The position numbers and the translations under genes were made by a program. Shown here piece after piece: positions 34,257 to 42,893 of a stretch of DNA of 64,000 nucleotides. The notes beneath the pieces were generated by a model. The model made no database searches and was not told where the DNA came from. It saw only the letters and a program-made list of their open reading frames with translations. The stretch covers positions 124,001-188,000 of the forward strand of contig CAVZTX010000002.1 in assembly GCA_963778375.1 (NCBI GenBank), written 5' to 3'. Every line of letters begins with the position of its first letter. Positions within the stretch are counted from its first letter, which is position 1. The stretch comes from CAVZTX01 sp963778375. Its GTDB lineage: Bacteria; Chloroflexota; Ktedonobacteria; Ktedonobacterales; Ktedonobacteraceae.

Positions 34257-35189
34257 ATGACACCATCACAATCAGACAACAAGTTTAAACAAGGCGTCCA
34301 AAAGATTGCTCCCGACAGCAAGCTGCTGCGTATATGGGAGTTGACTGGAGGGGTTTCAGCGCAGGTGACGGCACTTGAGATTGAGCGAGATGATGGCCAT
34401 ACGCAAAAAATGATAGTGCGTCAGCACGGGGAGGCGGACCGCAAACGCAACCCACATGTCGCAGCAGACGAATTTGCGCTCCTGCAACTCTTGCACTCTA
34501 ATGGAGTGCTCACGCCGAGGCCGTATTACCTCGATCAATCCGGCGAGATTTTCTCCACGCCATACATCGTCATTGAATACATCGAGGGCAAGACAGAATT
34601 TGCTCCCTCCAATTTACCCGATTTCATCCATCAGTTCGCTACACATCTATCCGGGATCCACCAGCTAGATTGCTCGAAGCTGGAAGTGTCCTTTCTGCCA
34701 AAAATCGAGCAAAAATATATCGAAAAGTTGAGAGCACGACCAACAGACATGGATGAATTCTTAGATGAGGGGCATATTCGGGATGCTTTGGAAGCAGTTT
34801 GGCCCTTCTCACAGCGCAATCCGCCGGTGGTACTGCATGGAGATTTCTGGCCGGGCAATATTTTATGGAAGGATGGACAGCTTGTTGCCATCATTGACTG
34901 GGAGGATGCGGCGTTGGGAGATCCACTCGCTGATGTTGCTAATAGTCGGCTCGAGATACTGTGGGCCTTCGGCATCGACGCCATGGGGAGTTTCACGCAG
35001 CAGTATCAATCTACAACCATCATTGATTTCACTAACCTTCCGTATTGGGACCTCTGTGCCGCTTTATGGCCGATTGATCAAATCGCCCAATGGGGTCTAG
35101 ACGAAGCTACAGAAAGAATCATGCGAGAAAGACATCGATGGTTTACCACCCAGGCATTTGAAGAGCTTTCGGTCCAGGGAAAGAAATGA
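34257..35189 (+). CDS. APH-family phosphotransferase (aminoglycoside / choline kinase-like)
   Basis: 310 residues with the APH catalytic core: VVLHGDFWPGNILW (Brenner motif, HGDxxxxN) and VAIIDWEDAALGDPLADVAN, the DFG-equivalent. The N-terminal part has MIVRQHGEADR, with the conserved strand that normally holds the ATP-binding Lys. The family phosphorylates small hydroxyl substrates such as aminoglycosides, homoserine or choline, and most environmental members are not resistance genes. No neighbour clarifies the substrate. The ribosome binding site is weak. Confidence 0.85.
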   Translation: MTPSQSDNKFKQGVQKIAPDSKLLRIWELTGGVSAQVTALEIERDDGHTQKMIVRQHGEADRKRNPHVAADEFALLQLLHSNGVLTPRPYYLDQSGEIFSTPYIVIEYIEGKTEFAPSNLPDFIHQFATHLSGIHQLDCSKLEVSFLPKIEQKYIEKLRARPTDMDEFLDEGHIRDALEAVWPFSQRNPPVVLHGDFWPGNILWKDGQLVAIIDWEDAALGDPLADVANSRLEILWAFGIDAMGSFTQQYQSTTIIDFTNLPYWDLCAALWPIDQIAQWGLDEATERIMRERHRWFTTQAFEELSVQGKK

Positions 35190-35241
35190 AACTCATGTTT
35201 CTCTTTCACTAATTCCCGCTCAGTGCTGTCTTGTACCCGTC

Positions 35242-35779
35242 TCAGATATGCTGGAGGGCTGGATCTCCTGGGACATTGCTGTAGATCGAGTAGATCGTCA
35301 TATCATTCTCCCACCCAAGCGATTGCCAGAAAGCTCTCTGTTCCGCTTCCTCTGGCATTCTTTCCTGATGCAAGTCCTGACGTGAATACTTCCCGCTCCT
35401 TGCACCTGCATAAACAAGACCGCTTGCCTCACAAGGTCGGTCTGGGCCTTGAGTCGGAGCGGACCTGGCTGTACGCAAAGTTCCTCGATTTCACCTGTCA
35501 GCCCTGGTATCACAGGATGGCCCATCACATTGCATGTGACAAAGCCTATGATGCTGCCCTGTTCTTCAGCAACGAAACGATGAACTCACTGATGAGTGGC
35601 ATATTGTTTCAGGTTGCTAAGAATGAGCTGTGCAGATGCTTCTGGAAGTGGCGTCCCTGCTTCTATGCACATCTGTAACCATAAGTCGCGAACGCACTCA
35701 ACTTCGTGTTCTTCCATATTTCTAATCCGAGTCCTTGCAATAGTTCCTTCCGTGCACTAGCTGGTACTGCCTCACTCAT
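35242..35779 (-). pseudogene. GNAT acetyltransferase remnant with several lesions
   Basis: Pieces of one GNAT protein appear in order across frames: MSEAVPASARKELLQ from ATG 35779; then MEEHEVECVRDLWLQMC...LKQYATHQ in a second frame, ended by TGA at 35586-35588; then RFVAEEQGSIIGFVTCNVMG and GEIEELCVQP in the same frame; and a final AFWQSLGWENDMTIYSIY in a third frame to 35242. The last motif is the typical GNAT C-terminal strand pair. At least one stop and two frameshifts mean it is inactive. The start overlaps the pseudokinase stop by 8 bp, so it was once translationally coupled to it. Confidence 0.8.
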
Positions 35780-37364
35780 TCAATTCCCTTTTCAACCACT
35801 CAACCATCTTTCCTACTCGCGAAGCCTTGCGTGCTTCATTTGCGGGGCCAGAAGCCTCAGCCAACGCTGACTTCACTTCCTCAGATTCCAATGCCTCCAC
35901 CAACTCAAACACTGTTGGGTAGCGCTCTGTTGGATCAATGGCAAGGGCGCGTAATACGATTTGCTCCAGTACCGGCGGAATGCGGCTATTAAACAGATGT
36001 GGAGGAATGAGCGCCATCCCCTCAGCACCAGTTTGCGGCACAAAACCATTCTGATGCGAATGCCCATTCTTTATACTATTATGCTCATCCTTCGCCGTAT
36101 ATAGTAGGGGCAAGGCTCTGCTCTGCTCCCCCTGCCCTGCTTCCCGCCCTCCCTGACTCTGCCCCTCATGATGATTCTTGTGATCAACGTGCTGAGCATT
36201 GCGGTAAGAGGCACGCATTCTACGCGCTGCTGAGGCAGGAGCATAGCGCGTGAGCAGTAAGTAGAGCAGCGCACCTAGCGAATACACGTCCGAACATGGG
36301 TCACATACTCCGTTGAGCATTTCGGGTGCGGCAAAGGCTTTGTTGGCAGAGAGGTGGGCAGCGGGAAAGATGCGCGTATGACGTTCGACAGCAGGCAGAC
36401 TAGTTGGGAATGCTGGCCAGAATTGTGGTGGAGGGGGCCATGAGACGAGCAGTACAGGCACCCATTGTGCCGCACCCTCACTATCGACCAGCACAGTGGC
36501 GGGGTCAAGATCACCCAATACAGTACCCAATCGATGCAGCCGCGCAACGATACGGCACAGTTGTCTACCCCATTCCAAGGCTGTCTCTAAATCCAGCCAT
36601 GAGGGCCATTGTCGCTTGCTCAGCAGCAGTTCAGCCAGTGTCACCGCTACGGTAGGTCGCTCACCTTTTGCTCTGCGCAGTTGCATTACCAGGTAGTGTC
36701 GCTCGCCTTCGACACGTAGACGATCACCCGCTCCCGGTAGGAGCGGCGTACCAAGCACTCCTGGCGAGACAAATTCTTCAAACGCGGCATGTTCGACCTG
36801 CTTGCGAATCTGCGGAGGGAGACCGGTGAGTACCAGTTCTCGAATAGCTACCAGGGGTTCTTGCTGGTTCGTGAATGAAATGAACTGGGGTGCACCTGGA
36901 GGAGTTTCGGCGTGATTAGAATAGGGAAACGAAGCTTTCTGGTTTCTGGCAGATTGACGTTTTGCCAGGTAAAGATTCAGGCGTGGACGCTGGTGGATCA
37001 ATTGGATGATGCGATACTGGTCGTTGAGGATGAGTGAGCCTTCCTCTAGAGGCACATCAGATTGCGTGGCCTCGCCCTCTATAGTTTGATAGGCGGTAAC
37101 AATGGCCCCGCTCAGGGCATTATCTGCCGCTTGCACCAGTTGCGCGATGCGCTCTGTGGCTTCAAACACGTGCTCTAGTTGTTGGAGGTCCTGAGCGGAG
37201 TCGATTTGACCATCTGCATTGTCACATCCTTCTGCGTACTCCACATCATCCATGACTTCCTCCACCTCTTCCACCGCGGCCTCGAATGCTCTTACCTCTC
37301 GTTCAAGCTCCACTATCCATGTTTCCACATGGGAGAGGAGCATCTGGGATTCGATATCATCCAT
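35772..37364 (-). CDS. Protein kinase-like protein, probable pseudokinase
   Basis: 530 residues. After an acidic N-terminal helical part (~100 residues) a kinase-like domain starts at DQYRIIQLIHQRPRLNLYLAK. The VAIK lysine is replaced (VAIREL), the catalytic loop reads LGDLDPATVLVD in place of HRDLKPxN, and DFG is missing (VLLVSWPPPP), while APEML and DVYSLGALLYLLL are kept. Phosphotransfer is therefore unlikely and a scaffold or sensor role more so. A His/Gln-rich linker contains RALPLLYTAKDEH, encoded by a dispersed repeat (about 36098-36180). It starts 12 bp after the large surface-protein gene on the same strand. Confidence 0.82.
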   Translation of the reverse strand: MDDIESQMLLSHVETWIVELEREVRAFEAAVEEVEEVMDDVEYAEGCDNADGQIDSAQDLQQLEHVFEATERIAQLVQAADNALSGAIVTAYQTIEGEATQSDVPLEEGSLILNDQYRIIQLIHQRPRLNLYLAKRQSARNQKASFPYSNHAETPPGAPQFISFTNQQEPLVAIRELVLTGLPPQIRKQVEHAAFEEFVSPGVLGTPLLPGAGDRLRVEGERHYLVMQLRRAKGERPTVAVTLAELLLSKRQWPSWLDLETALEWGRQLCRIVARLHRLGTVLGDLDPATVLVDSEGAAQWVPVLLVSWPPPPQFWPAFPTSLPAVERHTRIFPAAHLSANKAFAAPEMLNGVCDPCSDVYSLGALLYLLLTRYAPASAARRMRASYRNAQHVDHKNHHEGQSQGGREAGQGEQSRALPLLYTAKDEHNSIKNGHSHQNGFVPQTGAEGMALIPPHLFNSRIPPVLEQIVLRALAIDPTERYPTVFELVEALESEEVKSALAEASGPANEARKASRVGKMVEWLKRELNE

Positions 37365-37376
37365 ACCATGTCCATA

Positions 37377-40300
37377 TTAGTTCCCAGGTGAATAGCCAAT
37401 CACGTCTGTTCCACCAAAGGCAAATGAGTGGAAATTAAAGTACATTGGTCGTTCTACAATCAGCGTGCCCGTGTTTGCACTCACCTCAACCGATACCTGC
37501 TGGTTTGCCCCCACATCCCGATTGACTATCTCCGTCCAGCGCTGGCCGGGTTGCAAAGGCTGTGCTAAGTTGATCGTTTTCGGCGTACCACCCTGGATCA
37601 AGTAACGGATCGTTACTGTCTCGGCGCTACTGTTTGTCGCAGGATTGACAATAGTCAGGTACTCGCTAAAACCGGTACCCGTATACCCTTCGGCAAAGTA
37701 GAACTGCGACTGCGGCCCCAGAGAGCCTACAACAGCCGTTGATCCAGGAATTGTCCCTTGATAATTAAAGTACATTTGACGATCTACTACAATCGGTTGC
37801 GAGGAGGCAACGTGCTCTCCAATCGAGTAGCCACAGTATAGCACGCCTTGAGGACAAACTAAAGCATTCAGTTCGATAGTAATGCTTGATTGTGGTGGCA
37901 TGGCATATTGCTTTGTCACAGGCGCAAGTGGAGTTGTGCCATTGGTCACAGCCAGCGTCAGCGTTGCATTCGCGGCAGTATCACCGGGGTTTGCCAGGTC
38001 GAGATAGGTCAGGAACGGATTGTCGTTGGTGCCTGTAAATCCTTCGGCAAAATCCCAGTTGATCTGCGGGGCGGCCGCTCCTACCTCGTCGGTGCCGGAA
38101 GCAAGCGCCCCTTGCGTGCCATTTTTCGGCAGAGTGAAGTATGACGGCAATTCCACCACGACCGGCAAATCGGTCGTCACAGTTAAGGATTCGGCATACA
38201 GGTAGCTATTCTTATAAGAACTGTTAGCAAGTGGAAAGTCGCTAGCTAATGAGAAGGTTCCACGAGTCGTAGCCGCTACTTGGTGAGTTACAGAATAAAG
38301 GCTGTCCGCTCCTTTATATGTAATCGTCACATTGACCGGCGTCGTGTTGCGGTTCAACACTGTCAGGTATGTAACATAGGAAGTGCCATAGGTCGGAGAG
38401 CCGATCTGCTGATCGGTGCCGAACTGCACGAAGGGGAAGAAGAAGATTGAACTTTCGTGGGTTGCGCCTACCACGTCGGTCCCGCCATTCGGATTTGGCG
38501 TCAACTGGGTATATTTAAAGTACATCGGGCGCTCAGCAACAATCGGCACATCCGAATTGACGACCAGCGAAATCTGGTCATTCTGTACCACGCCGGGCTG
38601 ATTATTTACCGCAACGGTATAGCGTGTATTTGAGTTGACCGTATAGGAGAGCGTAAATGGAGGTTTTGGCGCCTGGCCTACCGGCTGTGTGAGGTATGTA
38701 ACATGCACATGTGCCACCTGCGAATTGGGATTCTCCAGCGTCAAAAATTCCGTGAAATTCGACGAGACGTAGCCTTCCGCAAAATACCACGTCGTCGAAA
38801 TTTGCGACCTTGGCTGGCTGACTACCAGGTACACGCTCGTCACTTCGGGCAGGTTCAATGCCTGCGCATCTCCACCAAAGATGACATGCCCAATATAGGT
38901 GCCCGTTTGTGTCGGCATAGCATGAATATTGATGCTCACGCTTAACTGCTGCGAATTTCCTGAGTTCACCGTACCACTTGTTGATCCAAGTGAAATCCAT
39001 GAAACATCGCTCATCGCTTGCCAGTGAAGCGTACTACCGCCGCTATTTTGCAGGGTAAGAGACTGCGCCCGGGGCGCGGCATCCTGCACATGGTAGTTGA
39101 AGCTCAATGCCGAACCGGGATCAACAAGCTGTGCCGGAGCAGCATTGATCGTGACATTGATATGCAGCGTGAGGCTTGTTGTGCCATCGCTCACCGTCAC
39201 TTGATGGCTGCTTGGGCCTACTGAAAGGCCAGAGGTGACGATCTGGACTACCAATCCGGATGGTACTCCTGAATTAAGCGTGAGATTCTGCGGACCGCCT
39301 GGAGAGGCAACATATAAGACTGGGTCATTCTCCGTATCGATCTGCAATGAATCGATCGTAGCGCCCAGGCTGTTGATCTGTATGCTCTGGGGTGGTGGAT
39401 CAACCCCTTGCATCACTGTAAATGAGAGCGTCGTCCCACTTAAGGAGAAAGCAGGAGTCGGCGAAGTGACAAGCAACTGCACCGGAATTGTAATCGAACT
39501 GTTCTCTCCGCTCGCCGAAGTGATCGTGACCGAACCACTGCGGTTGCTCCCATTGGCCGATGCTGTCACTGACATAACCCAGCCATTGCCTGCATTTGAA
39601 ATCGAGGCGCTAAGCCAGTTGCCGCCGGAGGTAGAGACGCTGACAGTACCAATCCCGTCTGGCCCTCCCTGTCCATAATTGCCTACCCCCATATTCTGAG
39701 TACCAGAGGCATTAAAGATCAATCCCCAGGGAAGCACGGACTGCCCTGAATCCCATGTACCCTTGAGTGCGCCCATCAACGGCTGGCTCACGTCCACCGT
39801 CGCCGACAGAATTTGCTCGTTCCCGCCCGTTCCGTTCGTATCTGTCCAGAAGAGGTGCGCCATGTGGCCTCCACTGACAATACTACTTACACGGCCAATC
39901 GAGCCAAAGGCGGGAGCCGGGGGCAATGAAGCATTGGAACTGATCAAAATCGGGCTGGAGAAGTGATTCCCACCATCGGAGGATTGCGCATAATAGTAGT
40001 TAAACGAGTTCCCGCTGGCATCACCCGCGCTGGAATAACCACCGACACTGACTGTGTGACTAAGTGGATCAACGCTGATCGAGGCCAGGTAGGTCGGAGC
40101 ATAGCTGCTGCCCAGCACATCTAGTGGCAGGCTCCATGTCGCACCGTTATCACTCGACATCGTTACTTTGCCACCATCATATACAATGTACATGCTGTGG
40201 CTGCCAGGATCAACGGCTGCATCTGGCCCAGGATTTATGTACACTTCGTTCAGCCCGCGCTGCTCACCCACAGTTGACATTGTCTGGCACGTACCGGTCG

Positions 40301-41372
40301 AGGATGATTTGACGCATCCTGGTGCCGTCCATGTCGCTCCTCCATCGCTCGACTGCACCATTTCCAGGCCGAGCGCACCGCTAAAAAATACGAAGAGCGT
40401 CGTGTTATTGACGGCGGGCACGCCCCAGTAATCCTGCTGACCAGCGCTAATTGCAACCGGCGCACTCCAGGTCTGACCACCATCAAGTGAGCGCGTGAAA
40501 TAGAGTCGCGAAGTCCAAGCAGAGGCTAGTGAAGAGTCTGGGGCTTGAGGAGTTGTGCTCAGCGCATTGAATGTCAAATAGAGGGTCGTACTATTGACGT
40601 TTGTTAGGCGAGCAAACTCAACAACATGCTGGGAGTCGGTATAGGACACCACTTTGACAGGTGTGCCAAACGAGGAAGAGGAAGAGGGCATTTCTGTGAC
40701 ATAAATAGCAGTGTTCCAATCATCGTCATCAAAGGTCGTAGTAACGAGATATGCATTGCCGTTGGCGCTGTAGGTGACTCCTGGATCGGCGGCACCATCA
40801 TACGCTCCACCATCAACCTTAAGCAGGCCATGCACTGTCTGTGGCTGCGACCAGGTGTTACCACCATCAGTTGAGAGTGCATAGCCGGGAACATATCTGC
40901 CGCCGTGTCCATTGGGTGTATAGTCGTTATAGGCAACCAGCACGATATTCGGATTGGTCGGGTCTACCGCTGCCTGTGGGCCATTGCGCGGCTCCGGTCC
41001 AAATGGCGCAGGGGTTGTATCGCTGCTTACTACTACATTGGTGGCAAAGCCAGCATTTGCATGTACGGTATGCACTGATACGACATTACGTCCAGCTCGC
41101 TGCGCCGCGTGACCCGCTATTCCCGGCAATTGCCGTCCAGGAATGAATGCATTCGGACGTATACGATTCGCGTTCTTACCCGTCGATGGGCCAAATATCG
41201 GCGTTGCACTTTTGACACGTGGCAGGCCTGACCCATCGAATCCGCTTGCATGTGCACCCTGCGATGTCCACTCCGTGCCAACTACCGGCACTGCCACAAC
41301 CATGAGCACCAGGACAATAGCTAAAAATATCTGCAAAGGAGTGATTTGCTCATATATCCGCATCCGTCGCAT
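37377..41372 (-). CDS. Large secreted / anchored Asp-box protein with BACON-like and FAEG repeats
   Basis: 1331 residues from ATG 41372 (AAGGAAG upstream). One N-terminal membrane helix (IFLAIVLVLMVVAVPVVG) acts as signal or anchor. Next comes a beta-propeller region with five Asp-box motifs (STDGGNTW, SLDGGQTW, SSDGGATW, SSDNGATW, SSDGGNHF), as in sialidases and other BNR proteins. Two Ig-like/BACON-type domains follow (LSFNYHVQDAAPRAQ...). The C-terminal third has four ~110-residue repeats starting WYFAEGYV, FFFPFVQFG, WDFAEGFTG and FYFAEGYTG, most ending in VxxxRPMYFxY/F. No catalytic residues of a sialidase can be confirmed. It is likely a cell-surface binding or adhesion protein. Confidence 0.85.
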   Translation of the reverse strand: MRRMRIYEQITPLQIFLAIVLVLMVVAVPVVGTEWTSQGAHASGFDGSGLPRVKSATPIFGPSTGKNANRIRPNAFIPGRQLPGIAGHAAQRAGRNVVSVHTVHANAGFATNVVVSSDTTPAPFGPEPRNGPQAAVDPTNPNIVLVAYNDYTPNGHGGRYVPGYALSTDGGNTWSQPQTVHGLLKVDGGAYDGAADPGVTYSANGNAYLVTTTFDDDDWNTAIYVTEMPSSSSSFGTPVKVVSYTDSQHVVEFARLTNVNSTTLYLTFNALSTTPQAPDSSLASAWTSRLYFTRSLDGGQTWSAPVAISAGQQDYWGVPAVNNTTLFVFFSGALGLEMVQSSDGGATWTAPGCVKSSSTGTCQTMSTVGEQRGLNEVYINPGPDAAVDPGSHSMYIVYDGGKVTMSSDNGATWSLPLDVLGSSYAPTYLASISVDPLSHTVSVGGYSSAGDASGNSFNYYYAQSSDGGNHFSSPILISSNASLPPAPAFGSIGRVSSIVSGGHMAHLFWTDTNGTGGNEQILSATVDVSQPLMGALKGTWDSGQSVLPWGLIFNASGTQNMGVGNYGQGGPDGIGTVSVSTSGGNWLSASISNAGNGWVMSVTASANGSNRSGSVTITSASGENSSITIPVQLLVTSPTPAFSLSGTTLSFTVMQGVDPPPQSIQINSLGATIDSLQIDTENDPVLYVASPGGPQNLTLNSGVPSGLVVQIVTSGLSVGPSSHQVTVSDGTTSLTLHINVTINAAPAQLVDPGSALSFNYHVQDAAPRAQSLTLQNSGGSTLHWQAMSDVSWISLGSTSGTVNSGNSQQLSVSINIHAMPTQTGTYIGHVIFGGDAQALNLPEVTSVYLVVSQPRSQISTTWYFAEGYVSSNFTEFLTLENPNSQVAHVHVTYLTQPVGQAPKPPFTLSYTVNSNTRYTVAVNNQPGVVQNDQISLVVNSDVPIVAERPMYFKYTQLTPNPNGGTDVVGATHESSIFFFPFVQFGTDQQIGSPTYGTSYVTYLTVLNRNTTPVNVTITYKGADSLYSVTHQVAATTRGTFSLASDFPLANSSYKNSYLYAESLTVTTDLPVVVELPSYFTLPKNGTQGALASGTDEVGAAAPQINWDFAEGFTGTNDNPFLTYLDLANPGDTAANATLTLAVTNGTTPLAPVTKQYAMPPQSSITIELNALVCPQGVLYCGYSIGEHVASSQPIVVDRQMYFNYQGTIPGSTAVVGSLGPQSQFYFAEGYTGTGFSEYLTIVNPATNSSAETVTIRYLIQGGTPKTINLAQPLQPGQRWTEIVNRDVGANQQVSVEVSANTGTLIVERPMYFNFHSFAFGGTDVIGYSPGN

Positions 41373-41607
41373 ATAATAAGTTCTTCCTTCTAAAGAATTC
41401 CTGTTGAGCCTCCTCTTCTCCCACAAAGACACAACTTGATGAAATGCTCTTTACTAAATACAATCGGCTGATTGGCTGTTATTTACATGATGTACCCTAT
41501 TGAACGGGTGGTTTTGGGGTTCTGACATAAAATGGGACTGGTGGAGTGAGAAGAACCATCTCCTCACAACTTTGTGGAGGGTCTCAATATCTTTAAACTC
41601 ATCAGGG

Positions 41608-42465
41608 CTAGCTAAAAAATGCTCGCAAATCCCTGGCGATGCGCTCTGGACCCTTTTGATTTGGTCTGGTCTGATTTGGCGCGCTATGATCGAGATCAGG
41701 ATACTCGATACGCTTGACATGTGGCAACGTGTGGTTGAGAGCGTCAAGGATGTCACGCAAAAACGCCGGACTTTTCGCACCGCCCAGCAATAAGACTTCT
41801 ATTCGCACCTTAGCAAAGTTTTCAAGGCTGCCGTCCATTTCCTTAACCAGTAACCCGTCAAAACGCTGTGTGGGGATGAGCGCACTCATAGGGATGTCAT
41901 TGGGTAAAAGTGGTTTTTTTTCTCTGGAGAGGTACCATTTCAAGAGCGGCAGAAGCAACCATCGCGGGAGCCGACTGAGCTTATCCGCTTTGACAAAGGT
42001 AATCAGTGCCGAGGCCAGCTTGCCCTCCGCTATCTCACGATCAAACTTAGGTATCCATGATGTAGAGATAGAGCCATGCAGAGAAAGTGGCGGCTCGTAG
42101 ATGGCAACTTTGGAGATAGATGGGAGTGTCAGTGCTGCTTGTAAGGCAATGAGTGCGCTAGAACTGTGACCAAACACGAAGTGCGCCTCTTTTTGAGCAA
42201 GAAGGGCATCAAGATCTTCACATTCTTTGGTCATGCTATATTGATCACCATGCGGCCCACTCAAGCCACGTCCACGCCGATCTACCACGTAGACCATAAA
42301 GGCATCCGAAAGCGCTGTTGCCAGACGCATATAGTGCTGCGAAGCTTGCATGCCGCCAGGCAAGATGATCAAGCCCGGGCCAGTGCCGATTTGTCGATAT
42401 CCAATCGTCGTGCCGTCCGCCGATGTGATAGAACCGGTCGTGTATGGTAATGTTGAAGTGCTCAA
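41608..42465 (-). CDS. Alpha/beta hydrolase
   Basis: 285 residues with the fold start TTIGYRQIGTGPGLIILPGG (oxyanion region), nucleophile elbow FGHSSSALIAL (Ser) and a C-terminal YPDLDHSAPN with the catalytic His. Substrate is unknown; the closest general class is non-heme-peroxidase/esterase-type hydrolases. The TTG start at 42465 has AAAGGAGC 7 bp upstream. A remnant of a P-loop kinase gene lies immediately upstream, so the gene may sit at an old rearrangement point. Confidence 0.85.
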   Translation of the reverse strand: MSTSTLPYTTGSITSADGTTIGYRQIGTGPGLIILPGGMQASQHYMRLATALSDAFMVYVVDRRGRGLSGPHGDQYSMTKECEDLDALLAQKEAHFVFGHSSSALIALQAALTLPSISKVAIYEPPLSLHGSISTSWIPKFDREIAEGKLASALITFVKADKLSRLPRWLLLPLLKWYLSREKKPLLPNDIPMSALIPTQRFDGLLVKEMDGSLENFAKVRIEVLLLGGAKSPAFLRDILDALNHTLPHVKRIEYPDLDHSAPNQTRPNQKGPERIARDLRAFFS

Positions 42466-42494
42466 TGCAAAGCTCCTTTTTGCTCTTGTCGAGG

Positions 42495-42720
42495 CTACAA
42501 GCGTTTCAACCGGCTCAGACGCTCAACAATATATGGCTCCAAGTGTTTCTCAACGAGCGCAGTCATCTCGTCAAGAGAACGACTCCCGTCTACCTCACAA
42601 ACCGGCAGATGCCGTTCCTTTGCCTGTTGCTATATATAACGCGCCAGCAACCAATCTCGTTCAATCAGATTACGTAAGCGCCTTTCAACATCGCTCGCCT
42701 CTTGGTAAACCCACGCCGTA
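42495..42720 (-). pseudogene. Remnant of the P-loop kinase C-terminus
   Basis: The minus strand encodes VYQEASDVERRLRNLIERD, an in-frame TAG, then KERHLPVCEVDGSRSLDEM and EKHLEPYIVERLSRL to a stop at 42495. This lines up end to end with the last ~75 residues of the intact gene at 47094-47789. A 23-bp block is identical in both (42571-42593 and 47170-47192). The N-terminal two thirds, with the Walker A site, are absent. It is a decayed partial duplicate. Confidence 0.85.
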
Positions 42721-42893
42721 TAGGATCATCCCTCCATATGTACACGACTGAAGTATTCACTCATTTCGTTCTTTTGGAGGTTTTGACATCCATGCCAACG
42801 GCATCTTGCAGCGCACAAAGAGAGGCCGGTTACTGTATCCCATTTCAGAGACCCCGGCCTCCCTTGCTCTGTCAACGTCGTCTGGTTCTGGGC

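Noticed and set aside
34257..35189. Antibiotic resistance (aminoglycoside phosphotransferase)
   Set aside because: Only the general APH fold is shown; nothing links it to resistance or mobility.
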